A stretch of DNA of 64,000 bases from Salticus scenicus. Taxonomy: Eukaryota; Arthropoda; Arachnida; Araneae; Salticidae. The stretch is from the NCBI GenBank assembly GCA_963930645.1, contig OZ005649.1, positions 41,816,664-41,880,663 of the forward strand, read 5' to 3'. Below, in pieces: positions 11,497 through 23,353 of this stretch. The position numbers were made by a program, and so were the translations under genes. Each line of letters begins with the position of its first letter. The first letter of the stretch is position 1. Under the pieces are notes generated by a model that saw only the letters and a list, made by a program, of their open reading frames with translations, had not been told where the DNA came from and made no database searches.

Positions 11497-11683
11497 TACA
11501 ACGTCAGAACCACCAAAGAAAAACATTTGGGGAGCAGGCAGCTCTTTCGGTAGCCTTTAGCGTACCATCTTCAGTGCATCAAAGACGTGCGCTGAAGACG
11601 GTGCGCTAAAGGCTACTGAAACAGCTGTCTGCTTCCCAAATATTTTTCTTTGGAGTTTCTGACGTTGTATTTTTTACTTGTTT
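11497..11683. repeat. Foldback element with about 75-bp arms
   Basis: Arms CAACGTCAGAACCACCAAAG and its inverse CTTTGGAGTTTCTGACGTTG enclose a longer palindrome including AGTAGCC/GGCTACT and GTCTTCAG/CTGAAGAT. One end continues at 3696-3750, since the SINE inserted there. The whole foldback (about 235 bp) lies between 13-bp repeats TAAAGCTATATGT within a MITE. A 13-bp duplication is unusual for a DNA foldback and closer to a retroposition signature. Confidence 0.65.
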
Positions 11684-11800
11684 TAAAGCTATATGTTAAG
11701 AAACAAAAGCTTGTTAAATGATAGCTTTTATTGTAAATTTAAATTTCCGATGTATAACTAATTTAACAATTCTGCGCTTTATACGCCGGAAATTACGGCA
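11684..11800. repeat. Right half of the split MITE
   Basis: It begins with TAAAGCTATATGT (11684-11696) and aligns with 1524-1640 through AAACAAAAGCTTGTTAAA and TATAACTAATTTAACAAT to TTATACGCCGGAAAT. It pairs with the left half at 3633-3695. Confidence 0.75.
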
Positions 11801-11826
11801 TATCTATATAATATCCTTCTCTCTAT

Positions 11827-11993
11827 CAGTGTTGCTAGGGCTGGTGTTTTTATTCAATAATCACCAATAATTTTTAATTGTAACATTTGCCTAATTACTT
11901 CGTAGATTGGTAGGCTATTATGTATATCAAATATCGCATCTTAAAATTATTAGTGATTACTGAATAAAAAATCCGCCGAACCTGGCAACACTG
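11827..11993. repeat. MITE, GTTGCCAGATCTGG family
   Basis: CAGTGTTGCTAGGGCTGG on the left is inverted as AACCTGGCAACACTG on the right. ATTCAATAATCACCAATAAT and its inverse ATTATTAGTGATTACTGAAT lie inside. About 167 bp, non-coding. Confidence 0.7.
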
Positions 11994-12217
11994 CTCTCTC
12001 TCTATATTTTTCTCTATGTTAAGCCAAAAATTTTAATATATATATATATATAGTGATGTATTTGAATATATATATTGTGATTTATTAAAGCTTTGTTAAA
12101 TTCTAATCGCTTAAATAGAATTTTACAAAGAATCTTTATTTGCAATATATATTTCATCTGCTAATGACTGGGCTATAAATAAAACGTTTTAGAAAGAAAT
12201 ATTATCTCACTGCGCTT

Positions 12218-12512
12218 TCTAAATAAATATGACTGCGATTGTCATTTCAAATAAATTTCATGGTCATTTCTTGGCTGCTATTCAATATATTTAATGAGTA
12301 TTTATTGATTAAAATATAACTTTGGCTTTTCCGCAAAAAAACTTTTGGCATATATCTTATAATATTCATTCAATTTTCACTTTTTAAAGCAGATATGACT
12401 GCCTCTGTCATTTTAAATAAATTTTAGGGCCATATCTTTTCAATGATTCGAAATAGCTGCATTAATGAGCATATATTGATTGAAATATAGCGTTGGGTTC
12501 ACCGCAGAAAGT
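12218..12512 (+). repeat. Two direct repeats of about 125 bp
   Basis: The segment with ATATGACTGCGATTGTCATT, TTTAATGAGTATTTATTGATT and TTCCGCAAAAA (12218-12345) recurs diverged at 12389-12512 (ATATGACTGCCTCTGTCATT, ATTAATGAGCATATATTGATT, TTCACCGCAGAAAG). The period is about 170 bp. Function unknown. Confidence 0.55.
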
Positions 12513-13892
12513 TTTGAAATATTTTTGGAATTCCTTTGTATTTTTTTTTTCCATCAGAATTTAAAAAAGTATTATAAAGTATCCAACATCGACCTTGAAT
12601 TTTAGAATTGTTCGATAAGCCTGCCGTTAACAAATTTCGAAACGCTGAGTGGTGATTGATTTTCCATTTAGTTGAGAAAGAAAAATGAAAGAGAAGGAGA
12701 TCGTGCGTTTTCGTTCGAACAAATTTAAAGATAATAATCTTCACTAAGGATACAATGGAAATTTCATTTGAAAGGAATTTTTGTATTTTTTCTTTCTAAA
12801 ACAGATAGATGTGGGTTTAATTTATTGGCTATATTTGTCTATAGAAATCATACAATGGAAGGAATTATCGATCAAAACATAAATAAATACAGAAATAATA
12901 ATGGGATATATATATATACAGGGAGACCCAAAGAGTTTGAAATACGCTTTATTTCTTTACCCGTTACAGATAAATGGGCTAGATAAAGTGAAAGAACTTC
13001 GAAATTAAGACGACTACATTAAGAAAAAACCCTCCCATTAACTTTTAAAAAGTTACATTTCTTTTTTAAATTTTTATACAGTCCCTCTACGCAAATTTTG
13101 TCAATTACAAAGTTTTTATATTTCACTCAACAAGACCATTAGAAAAAACCGCATAACTATATCTTTAAAACCAACTGAATTATGACGCAGAAAAAAAAAA
13201 AAAAAAAAAAGATACCTATGCCATCGTTTAAAAGGCTGGCTTTTCGGTGAAAATAGGGATCATTTACAAATTGATAACGGAAATGTTTAGATCAAAAATA
13301 TAATGTGTCGAAAAATTCTCAAATGCATTTAAATTAATCCTTAGAATGCAAATGCAATAGCATTAGAATGCAAATACAAATGAAAATCCTTTTAATGCAA
13401 ATGCTATGATACACTTTCCCTAACAGCACAGTTAGGCTTAACTTATCCACAGTACATCTTAAGGACATTTCTGGGATGTATTTCCATCCAGAAGACATCT
13501 TGAAGATATCCTGGGGAGGCGTGCTGTCTGGGTTAACTTTGTATGATATGTCACACATTTACATTTCTATTTTGATACATTGTCCCTATAATCAGAGTTC
13601 AGTTTTCAATTAAGTATAATTCATTGAGTTTTAAAGATACAAGAATGCGTTTATTTTGCAGTGATGTTGTTGCACTGAAAACAGAAACTTTCTAATTGAC
13701 CAAATTTGTCTAGAGGGGTCGTATAAAATAAAAAATTAAAAAGGTTTTTCTTTTTTTTTAAATTAACAGGAAGATATTTTTATTAGCGTAGTTTTATTTC
13801 TTATCTTATTTTGTACACTTTTGCAATTTACATTACCCTCTTATCTCAAAAAGGTAAAGAATTAATCCGCGTTTCAATCTTTTTGGGACACC

Positions 13893-13923
<31 letters not shown>

Positions 13924-13926
<3 letters not shown>

Positions 13927-14696
13927 TAACCGCCGCTTAATAAATTCACTGGTTTGTAAAATCAGCCGCTTAATCTAATCAAATTGCCAGGACCGGAATC
14001 AAATCAATTCAAAGCAATTTTAAAACCGCCGCTTAACAAAATCAACATCGGCGTTTAATAAACTCAAAAAGTATATCTTCAGTATCAAAAATGTCATTTA
14101 TGCACACCAAACAAATTTGTATGTACACTATGATTTTTTATTTTTGAAATAAAAAAGAAAATAAAGTACAACAATCCCTCCGTTATCATTTTGTCAAATA
14201 TTTTACATTTAAAACATACTTACAAAGTAAACAAGCCCATTACATGTCTTAGTAACAATTTCAAGAAATGTATTTTTTAAAGCACGGTAAATAAGTTACA
14301 AATTTCATTTGGTTCGAAAGTGATGTATATTTTTTTAATTTTAAATTTTTAAAAGACAATTTCTAGTTCTTATTCTGAAATAACTAATAAGCAAAAAGTT
14401 AAAAAAAAAAAAAGGAAGAAAAGCATGAAATTTTTGCAAAGTAAGGAAAAGGAAAGTGTATCGTAACTTGGGATGTGCTTAATTTACTTATTTTGAAGGA
14501 ACAATTAATTAATTGTGTGCCAAAAATTAATTAATATTGTTTATTAATTTCATTGCATTTTGAAGTTTGCTTCCAAATTTAAGGAAGTAATGCATTTTTC
14601 TAGAGTGGAGAAATGTTCGCCGGATTTAAAAATCAGCCGCTTTATAAAATCACTTTTGCTCAGAACGAATGTGATTTTAATGAGCGGCGGGAACTG
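13924..14696. mobile_element. CAGT-ended non-autonomous DNA transposon
   Basis: The left end CAGTAACCGCCGCTTAATAA and right end TAATGAGCGGCGGGAACTG are inverted repeats. The left flank is TA; the right flank is CATA, a mutated TA. Subterminal AAATCAGCCGCTT motifs are repeated near both ends, as is common for transposase-binding sites. 773 bp, no transposase ORF. It adjoins an AT microsatellite (13898-13923). Confidence 0.65.
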
Positions 14697-14739
14697 CATA
14701 TATATATAATAGTATAAAAAATGATTTTAATTAATAAAA

Positions 14740-14945
14740 AAAAAAATTCATGGGATTTGATATACATAAAAAATAGAATCGAAGAAACGTTGATTATATA
14801 TATCATATATTACTTCTTAACATTATTGGTGGCATTGAATAAAAAAGTCGCTCAATCTGTATCAGGTGGCGCTGTCTACCACTTCAACTGTTTCCTAGTT
14901 TCCGAGCTACGCGACAGGCATCTAGTTAAGGAGGCTATGGTCCAG
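14740..14945. repeat. Right part of a long-arm MITE (CCACCTGGTACAGA family)
   Basis: GAATAAAAAAGTCGCTCAATC, TGTATCAGGTGGCGCTGTCT and GGCATCTAGTTAAGGAGG match the right arms of the copies at 22845-23170 and 36808-37125. The left arm is missing. The short ORF across it is a shadow of the repeat. Confidence 0.6.
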
Positions 14946-15500
14946 TGGTCCTTTCTTTACGCTCTGTAAAATCATTAAGGGAAAAAAAGCTACTTGTAAA
15001 GTATTAAGGTCGGTTCAAAAATGTCAGTGGAAACAAAACTATAAGAAATCGTCTGCTAAAAAGTAAATATAGAAACAGAAAGGAAAAACATAATTATATT
15101 ATAATTTAATTTAATTTAAAATTAGACAAAAAATTAAAATTAATAATTTTAAATGAAAATATTCAAGAAATATCAAGCGATTAGCAGTCCTTTATGCCAA
15201 TTCTTTTTTAATAGAAAAATTCAGTAATCGAAAATCACTGAAAAACATTGCAAACGTTTCTTGAATTTTTCTACAGAAAAATGTGGTATTATTCATTTGA
15301 GAGTAGGGTTAGGTGGGAGTAATATGGATATAAAAACACCGTTTTTGAAAATCAGTGTCAGAATTTTTATGCAATATTTCAAAAAATATAGTAATTTTTT
15401 GTTGCATATATACATTACAAGTGTTGAGAATGCATTGCGCTTGAATTTTTGATTCAATATTTAAAAATAAATAAATAATAGCGACTAAGTTTTATATACA

Positions 15501-15525
15501 CTTTACCCCATGGCATGGGGTAAAG
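15501..15525. other. Perfect 12-bp-arm palindrome
   Basis: CTTTACCCCATG and CATGGGGTAAAG flank a single G. GGGTAAAGT/ACTTTACCC-like words also occur at about 15535, 17612 and 18875. No element boundary could be established. Confidence 0.5.
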
Positions 15526-15659
15526 AGTCTGTGGGGTAAAGTGAGTAATTAGTAAAATGGGAGCAAAAGTGCAGGTAAATCTTTTGGAAAGTGTTAAAAA
15601 CACTTTCCAACAAATCTGAAAAGGGTTTTTAACATTTTTAAAACAAAGTTTAAAAGTAT

Positions 15660-16800
15660 ATATGAATTCGGTATGTATGTCTGTCCATCTGACCGCGCTC
15701 TAACTCTCGTAAATATTTATGGAAATCTTTAAAAGTTCAAGTTCACTATGGGATGTTCTCTATTGAAAATGGAGGAAATACCACCACTGGTTTATATACA
15801 GGGAAACTGAAAATATTCCAAAGCATTTAGTTCAATGGGAGTCATTTCTATAAATCACTTTTTAATAACTTTATTTTGCACAGATCATAATGAAATTGAC
15901 ATTAATTTTACTTATACAGAAAAAATGTTTTCCATAGAATACTGTATGATTAGCATTAAGATTTACAGGGTCACAAAAACATATTCGGATACTTTAAGGG
16001 CTGCAACCAGAAATTGCTGGAATTGCATTTTCGATTTTATTTTTAACGCTTTCTCACAATATTTAAGAGTTATTATGAGTTGGATTATTCCATTTGTCTG
16101 TTTTTCTGTCCGTTTGACTGTGCGTCTGTCTATCTGTCCGCTATTTAACTTCCGTAAATATTCATGGAATTCCTTGAAATGGATATACAGTAAGACCCCG
16201 CTTAACGCGGAGGATACGTTCCATCAAAGTAGAGCGTAATGCGAAACAGCGCTAAACGAGGCTATCTACAATTTCGGGGAATCCCCGTACTGCTGCGAGC
16301 AATTTCGGGGAATCCCCGGGTTGAAATAAAAGAGCGCTAACCGAAACAGCGCTAAATGAAACAGCGTTAAGCGGGGTCTTACTGTATATTATTTACGTTT
16401 ATTAAGTAATACCCCCCTACGAAAATTGAGTAAGTACTACCAGTGGTTTCTGCACAGGGACACCCGAAACAATTTCAAAACATTGCGTTCTATGAGATAC
16501 ATTTTTTCGGATTATCGTAGGAGCACGCGGAGCACATGGCCCGAGACCAGAGTAGAAGGGGGCCTTAAAACTCATTTTTCGTATACTTGATTTAACAAAT
16601 TCTGCTCTTAATGCTTAAACATCGTACTAGAAACTTTTGTTTAAGAGCGAAGAGGGGAATGGTGTGGGCCCAAGAAAGTATGTGTCCCTGGGCCTCACTT
16701 AAAGTTAATCGGGCCCTGGTTCTAACTCCTGTAATTATTCATGGAATTCTTTAAAATTGATACATACTATTTAAGCCTACAATGAGATATCCCTGATTAA
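15660..16800 (+). repeat. Degraded tandem repeat with TGTCTGTC microsatellite
   Basis: Two or three units of about 400-440 bp contain TCTAACTCTCGTAAATATT, TTCATGGAATTC and ACAGGGACACCC. Units start near 15690, 16120 and 16725. The ACAGGGACAC word and adjacent TGTCTGTC run resemble the central repeats of the elements at 53353-55450, so this may be a relic of the same superfamily. A CAGT MITE (16188-16384) interrupts the second unit. Confidence 0.4.
16188..16384. mobile_element. CAGT-ended MITE, TA target
   Basis: CAGTAAGACCCCGCTTAACG at the left is inverted exactly as GTTAAGCGGGGTCTTACTG at the right, flanked by TA on both sides (16186-16187, 16385-16386). Internal GAAACAGCGCTAAA motifs repeat several times. 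197 bp, pogo/Tigger-like ends, non-coding. Confidence 0.8.
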
Positions 16801-17936
16801 TTCCGTAATTAAATTAAATAAATTACTCAAGAAAGAGATTTTTAAAATTTTCCTTTAATATGCGCTAATATGTGGTGCATAAAAATGAAATAATTATGCT
16901 AACACCATAAATTGCAGAAACGCGCAGCAATTGTTTTGGGGTAAACTTTAAAACACAACGCTTCAAAAGATAAAACACTTGTAGTGACCACAAGTGTAAT
17001 GTAAAAGCAAAGCGTACTGTAGAAGCGTGAGAGCAGAGCAGCACTTGTGCATAACCATAAAATCGATTGATGTATTAACAATATTTAAAGTAAATAGATG
17101 TCGATTTCTAAAAGGGTTACTCTATATCCATTTTGTGATTATCAATATATTTTCCATATTTTTACAAATATATATTCAAAATGAAGATAACAGAAAAAAT
17201 GTTTTGGCGACATATTAGTTGTTCATATATGTGATTTTGGCGATTTTGTTTATGACTTGGCGACAATTATCACTGTCTTGCCATGCTGGCTTAAAAACTA
17301 GTTATGACTATCTCAAATTTATTGTAATTGTAACTTTTAAATTAATTAAAAAGCAGCGTATTCTAATGAAATATCATCCCCCTACTATAACTGTCATTCT
17401 CTTATTTTTCAATATTCTAAATTAATTTATTAATTTAAATATTTTGTTAATATACTGGATCTATATTTTTCTTATGAAGCTATTGCATACATATTTGTTT
17501 ATAAAAAAATTCGAAAGTTTTCCATCCACTTGAATTTTCTCAAAATGACAGTTTTCGTGAGAATGATCCATAAATATTTTTATTAATTAGCCATATAATT
17601 AAGCCTAATGCTTTACCCACTTTACTCCAGATGATAAAATATCCTATAGAATAGAAAATACAATAAAATTAACTTAACTTCAGGTGAATATCTCTTCTTA
17701 GATATTTTATGCTTTTTATTCTTAAAATATTTTACAATTTTCTTATAAAAAAAGAGATAAAGAGAAGTTGCATGCAAAACAAAATTTTAATTAAAAACGA
17801 CAGTTTTTATATTGCCACTATTTCTTTTTGTAGCAGAAATACTTGTATTCATCTAATAAATACAAAAAATAAAAAAAATAAAATAAATAAATTATAATAT
17901 TTTAAAAATGTAGCTTTTTTTTTTTTTTTTTAAGTA

Positions 17937-18868
17937 CAGTAAAGTCTCGTACACCGCGGGTGCAAATTTCCCTCCTGAATAAAACAATTTAATCTTTTAA
18001 CACCACTAATTTTATATCAAAACAACTGCTTTATATTAAAATTTAAATCGAATGTATGAACCAATACATTGGTATTCTAAAAATTTAGTGGTGTTGAAAA
18101 ATAAAACTATTTTATTTGTCACATCTGCTACCGCGTTGTACGCAGCGTTCCCAATTTTTATAATTTACTCACAGCCATTTTTAGCCCCTCCTCTTTTTCA
18201 TACTGAAAATTTAAAAAAAATGATTTTCTTCTTATTTAATAATTGTCACATATTAACCGTTTAACGTTCACGTATTAATTTATTTTAAAAATTACTAAAC
18301 TAATTTTAAAAATGGCTTTTAGACACATAGCTGATCATAAATATTTAAAAAGTAAAAAATTAGCATTGTTCCTTTTCGAGAAATTTTCGGTTTGAAACAT
18401 CTGTAAGTAAACCTTATTAAATTCAAATAATATTTAATTTAATAAATAAATCACTTTATAAGTAAACATTATCGACAACAAAAACTCGTAAAAGTTGCAT
18501 AGGTCCCAACATTTCAATTTATTCCGGAGTATTTTAACCCTCTGCGGCGCAAGGTAATTCGGATCATTTAAATTACATTGCCACCGGAATTTACGAACAT
18601 AGTTAAAATAGTAGAAATTTTAAATTTTCGCGTTAAAGAAAGGGCCTTTTCTGCTATGTTATAAATGTAAATCTTTGCAAAAAAATTTCCGGGATGAGTT
18701 TTTGCACTTGAGAATTAAAATTAGGTGTTTCATTAGCGGCAAGACTGCGACTGAAAGGGTTAATGAGAAATAATCTACTAAATTTATGGTGCGAAAGAAA
18801 GGCGGGGCTAAAAATGATTGTGAATACATTATAAAAGTTGGGAAAGCTTGTTGTACGAGACTTTACTG
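17937..18868. mobile_element. CAGT-ended non-autonomous DNA transposon
   Basis: CAGTAAAGTCTCGTACA at the left is inverted as TGTACGAGACTTTACTG at the right, with TA flanks (17935-17936, 18869-18870). 932 bp, no transposase. A TTAA-flanked element (18538-18759) is nested inside. Confidence 0.75.
18538..18759. mobile_element. piggyBac-like MITE, TTAA target
   Basis: It is flanked by TTAA (18534-18537, 18760-18763), with ends CCCTCTGCGGCGC and CTGAAAGGG. TTAA duplication and CCC termini fit piggyBac. A diverged relative (GGGGCAAGGCAATT, GCCGGGACAAAAAATTTACG) lies at about 25658-25865. Non-coding. Confidence 0.55.
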
Positions 18869-19689
18869 TATACCCACTTTACCTCACCTGACCCTATACT
18901 GACCCTTATTTCTAAATGCCCGTTTATCATATATCTAATTTTTATCTTATTTGATCTCGGAAATATATTACAGAAGCTTACTAAAGCAAAATTCTGGTGG
19001 AAGAATCTAGAAAAAAGTAGAGACTTTACCTACCCTGTTAAAGGATTTCAAATAAAAAAACCTAATCTGAAATATTTATCAAAAAATATCATAATTAATA
19101 ATTAGCTGTTTGTAACATGTTAATAAAGATTCAGTGGTTTTCAAAATTAAGAACAAAAGAAGAAATGACGGCTTACGCAATTGCAAGAGAATGATAAATA
19201 AAACGATGCTTTCATTTTTTTCTTTATATTTAATTATCATACTAATATTATAACACGATATACAGTATGTAGTACAAATATTTACAGGAAAATTTCATAA
19301 GGAACATATTTCCAAACCTAAGCAGTTACACTCATAGTGAAAAATAGAAAATTTTTTTACTTCGAACGCACTCGAAGAATCAAAATCTAAAACTTTTATT
19401 GGTTGTTACCAAAATCTAAAAGTCAAATATATAAGTTTTCTTCTCATTATCGGAGAAGCAACGGCGTTTGAAGTGAGGTATTTTTACTAAATTGTTTATA
19501 AGTCTGTTAACAAGAAGTGATCACAGACCCGCTTTCCCCCCCCCCCCCCCTGATTTTTCTACCAATATATTTATACAATAATTTTACACTTAATGTGCAA
19601 ACTTATTATTAGAATTCTGAAAGAAAAATACTAGTGGAAGAATCAGGGGGAAAATTTGGATCGTCACCACCCTGATAGAAGCATGACGA

Positions 19690-20006
19690 TCCTTCAAAAC
19701 TTTCATGACCGCATGTTTTTTTTCTTTTTGACAGTAAGCTCCACCTGTGGGCGTTATTCTTTTATATTACATTATTTTAAATCATTATTTTCCTTATTCA
19801 TATTTATAATATAAATTAATATGCATAACAAGTATGCTCTTTCTAATCAAAGTATTTGTATCCATAATACATTGATTGCACTAAAGTGAATATTGGGTAA
19901 ATTGTTAAGAAATAATGCAACGTAGGAATCCAAAACAAACACCCACTGGCGGAGTTACAGATTTTCAAATGACGTTAATTAATGTCAGCGGTAGCGAAAG
20001 TGTTAA
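19690..20006. repeat. MITE, TTAACACTTTTGCGACC family
   Basis: The right end AGCGGTAGCGAAAGTGTTAA and degraded left end TTCAAAACTTTCATGACCGC are inverted. Internal AGTAAGCTCCACCTGTGGGCG and CCCACTGGCGGAGTTACAG are shared with the copy at 23354-23666. The TTAA-like flank suggests piggyBac-type. Non-coding. Confidence 0.5.
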
Positions 20007-20009
20007 GAA

Positions 20010-21217
20010 AAAAAAAATCACTCATTGAATTTATGTATATGGATTTTGTCTGATTGCAATAAAGTAAAAGACTTAAAAGCAGTTTAATTGTTCCTTACTT
20101 TTAAAATACATTTTTCATATTTTATTGAAATAAAAATCTCTTAAATATTATTTTAACTTGTTTAATATCATTTTAACATACGAAATGTGAGAAACCTATG
20201 TAACATTCTGTATAGATATTTTTAATTTATATAATACCCCTTTAATTATGTATAAAAGACGTAATGGAGTTTGTTTTAATCGACACAAATACAAATTTTC
20301 TTTAATTACGCCCATTATGGCAATAGAAAAAATATATATATAAATCGTGATTTCATTCATTAACATATAACTGTGGGGTTATTTATTTTATTCGATATTC
20401 AACATGTAGTAATTCTACACCAAAATACCTTAAACTCTATAGAAACTAAAATGAATGAAAGAATCTAAGTCCAGCACAAACATTCATTAAAATCAAATTA
20501 GTTTTGCCGAGAATTCTTAATGAGTTTTCGAAAGAATTATCTTGAAGATTTAGGAATACCATTCTTTCAGAAAATAACTTGGCATATTTGCATTGTTACT
20601 TCTGTAAGTACAGAGAGGTGTAAAATAAAATGGTAGCCATAATATAGAGTTATGAGATGTTAACACGAATTCTCGCCTACACATGGCGTGTTAAAATTAC
20701 TACTGTTTTGCCTCATGAGTCTATCATTTGTTTCCTTGAATGTAGATTCAAAATAGCTTATAACGTAACTTAGAAGTCACGAAAATTGTATTAGTGTTTG
20801 TTCAGAAGAAATAGATTTGAGGTATGCAAATAGTTCATTTAGGAGTTCATGTTTTTTTTTCTTTAACTTCCAATAAGTAAATGCAACTAGTTAATGCAAT
20901 TTTAGTTATTTATATTATTTTACCCAATTTTCTTCAGGAACGACTGTTTTCAAAACAGATATGCATGAAAGATTGAATAATAAAGATTAAAGTTAGATTA
21001 AATATTTACCACATGTTAGTATTTTAAATGTAAATGAAAAAAAAAAGAAAAAAAGAATAGAAAAAGAAAGAAAGAAAGAAAGAAGGAAAAAAAAATTATT
21101 AAAATAATAACAAGGAAATTAAATATTTTTGTAAATGCTGTTCTATTTATTAACACACGTAAAAAAAATCTGTGATGTTATAAATTTTAAGCTTTTGTAT
21201 CGCTGCGTATATATGTG
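20010..21217. other. AT-rich sequence, nothing recognised
   Basis: No gene, element boundary or structured RNA is apparent. Short purine-rich runs (about 21035-21100) and scattered AT repeats are present. Confidence 0.5.
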
Positions 21218-21286
21218 CAGTGTTGCCAGATCTGGCGGATTTTTTATTCAATATTTACCAATAATTTTGAGAAATAATATTTGATA

Positions 21287-22208
21287 TTGGGAGTACAAAT
21301 TAATTCGGTCCGTTTTCAATAGATGGCTCTGGCTGATTTGTTTACTGAATAATGATAGATGTTTTTGGCATTGTTAGAAAGGTTTGACCTTTGTCAACCA
21401 TATTCAGTCAACGAAGCTTCGAGTTTTATACAACAACATTGGTTTTTTGAGCATTCAATATGTCGAGTTTTGTGCTAAAGAAACAACATTTGCGGGAAGT
21501 TTTGATTTTCTTTTTTAATTGGAAGAAAAGTGCCGCTGAAGCGCATCGATCGCTTGTGGAAGTTTATGGTGAATCTGCGCCACCTGATAAATCATGTAGA
21601 GAGTGGTTTCGACGCTTCAAAAATGGTGATTTTAGTGTCGAAGACAATGAGCGCCCGGGCCAGCCGAAAAAGTTCGAAGACGCCGAATTGGAGGAATTGC
21701 TCGATCAAGATCCGCTAAAACCTGGCGAAACAATTACTGGCGAACGCTACCGACTGCAATTAATGCGTTTGAGCCGAGCATTGCGTGAAAAACGGCCAGA
21801 AACCATCGAAAGGCACGACAAGGTAATTTTGCTACATGACAGTGCTCGGCCCCATGTGGCAATTGTCGTTAAAAATTACTTGGAAACGTTGAAATGGGAG
21901 GTCCTACCCCACCCGCCGTATTCGCCAGACCTTGCTCCTTCTGATTATTGGTTGTTCCGACGGATGCATCACGATTTGGCTGGACACCGCTTCACTTCTT
22001 TCGAAGAAATTCAAAAATGGCTCGATTCATGGTTTGCGTCCAGAGAGGACTCATTTTTCAGAGATGGAATCCGAAAATTGCCAGAAAGGTGGACAAAAGT
22101 TGTGGCTACCGATGGACAATACTTTGAATAACATGTTTTTTCATTTTGATAATAAATAAAATGTTTTTTTAACGAAAAAAAACGGACCGAATTAATTTGT
22201 ACTCCCAA
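21287..22208 (+). mobile_element. Internally deleted mariner
   Basis: Perfect 30-bp inverted repeats start TTGGGAGTACAAATTAATTC (21287-21316 and 22179-22208), flanked by TA duplications (21285-21286, 22209-22210). At 922 bp it is about 370 bp shorter than a usual mariner of about 1.3 kb. The loss lies within the transposase gene and keeps its reading frame. Perfect ends suggest fairly recent mobilisation, which must have come from a full-length relative. Confidence 0.9.
21460..22131 (+). pseudogene. Mariner transposase with in-frame internal deletion
   Basis: The ORF is 223 residues; mariner transposases are usually about 345. Residues 1-80 match the N-terminal helix-turn-helix part (EWFRRFKNGDFSVEDNERPG). 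The sequence then jumps at LDQDP/LKPGETITG (about residues 84-86), omitting the second DNA-binding region and the part carrying the first catalytic aspartate. The later catalytic residues remain: D127 in HDSARPH and D162 in SPDLAPSDY, with exactly 34 residues between, the DD34D signature. Without the first aspartate it cannot catalyse cut-and-paste transposition. The N-terminal domain could still bind ends, so a repressor-like effect is conceivable but unproven. The ATG at 21460 is the first in frame. Confidence 0.9.
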
Positions 22209-22844
22209 TATATATAATAGATATTAACTTTCAAAATAGTTAGCGAAATGTTACAATTAATAATGAAAAATTATTGTGATTATTGAATAAAAAATCCACC
22301 ATATCTGGCTACACTGTATATGTGTGCACGTGTGACTGTGTTGTTTATATCTGTTTAAGCCCCCAAACTGATAAAATTAATTCGACTGATTTTGAACACC
22401 CTGTACATTTTATATAAATTTTACATGTCGTATATAGAGCGCATAAATTTAGAAGATCTGAAAATTTCATAACAAATTTTGAAATGCCCACCGTTTCATT
22501 TTTAATCATTGCCCTATTATACCCGAATTCGTTTACGTGGCCCTGTAAACTAAGGTTATATCGTTTGGTAATATATTCCATGAAAAACATGCTTTTGTGC
22601 TTATAAAAATAAAAATAATAATTATAATAAAATAAAAGTGTTAATTTTATTTTTGTTTATGCAGTCGATATTTTCATGTAAATTATTTTGTATGTAACTG
22701 TATATTAACAATTTGTCCGATCTTAGCATTTTATATGCGGGTCAAATAAAATTACGTTTTTCATGTAAAACGAGCCCCGCCTTCAGGCGTTCCTTTAAAA
22801 AAGTACGCTACTATAAAAAACGATTTTACGTGTCTAAACATAAC

Positions 22845-23170
22845 CTCCTAAACTAGATGCCTCCCGCGTGGCTCGGAAACTTGGCAACAGTTCAAGCGGT
22901 AGACAGAGCCACCTGGTACAGACTGCACGTCTTTTTTATTCAACTGTCACCAATAATTTTGAGAAGTGATATATGATATATAATCGAAGTTTCTTCGATT
23001 CTATTCACCGTTTATATATATCAAATCCCGCTTTAAAAAATTTTTCGTGACTATTCAATAAAAAAGTCCGCAATCTGTACCAGGTAGCGTTGTCTACCGC
23101 TTGAACTGTTGTCTAGTTTCCGACCCATGCAGAAGGCATCCAGTTTAGGAGGCTATATGGTCTAACACTT
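22845..23170. repeat. Long-arm MITE (CCACCTGGTACAGA family)
   Basis: The left arm has CTAAACTAGATGCCTCCCGC, AAGCGGTAGACAGAGCCACC and TTTATTCAACTGTCACCAAT; the right arm is its inverse through GCATCCAGTTTAGGAGGC. Arms exceed 110 bp in a total of about 320 bp. A second full copy is at 36808-37125. The inner half is related to the GTTGCCAGATCTGG family. Confidence 0.75.
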
Positions 23171-23353
23171 TATATGCTACTGGTTTATACATATTCGAGT
23201 GACATTTACAGAATCAATTACTAAGAATATAATTTGATTAATTTTATCATGAATACGTGAAACCATTTTAATAAATAGCGTAACACGTTTTAGAAGAACA
23301 TCAAAAGGCGGGGCTTACTGTTCAAGATAAGAAAATATCCCGACATCAGTGTG

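Larger units (their letters stand above)
21218..22316. repeat. MITE (GTTGCCAGATCTGG family) interrupted by a mariner
   Basis: The arms CAGTGTTGCCAGATCTGGCG and its inverse CCATATCTGGCTACACTG lie at 21218-21286 and 22209-22316. The mariner at 21287-22208 sits between them at a TA dinucleotide, so the MITE predates it. Confidence 0.8.

Noticed and set aside
15835..16239. 134-codon ORF as a possible host gene
   Set aside because: It crosses the TGTCTGTC repeat and enters a CAGT MITE, has no recognisable motif and matches no neighbouring exon.
15300..18900. A 3.6-kb transposon bounded by GGGTTAGGTGGGAGTAA and TTACCTCACCTGACCC words
   Set aside because: The inverted match is short and imperfect, no duplication flanks it, and separately bounded MITEs account for the interior.
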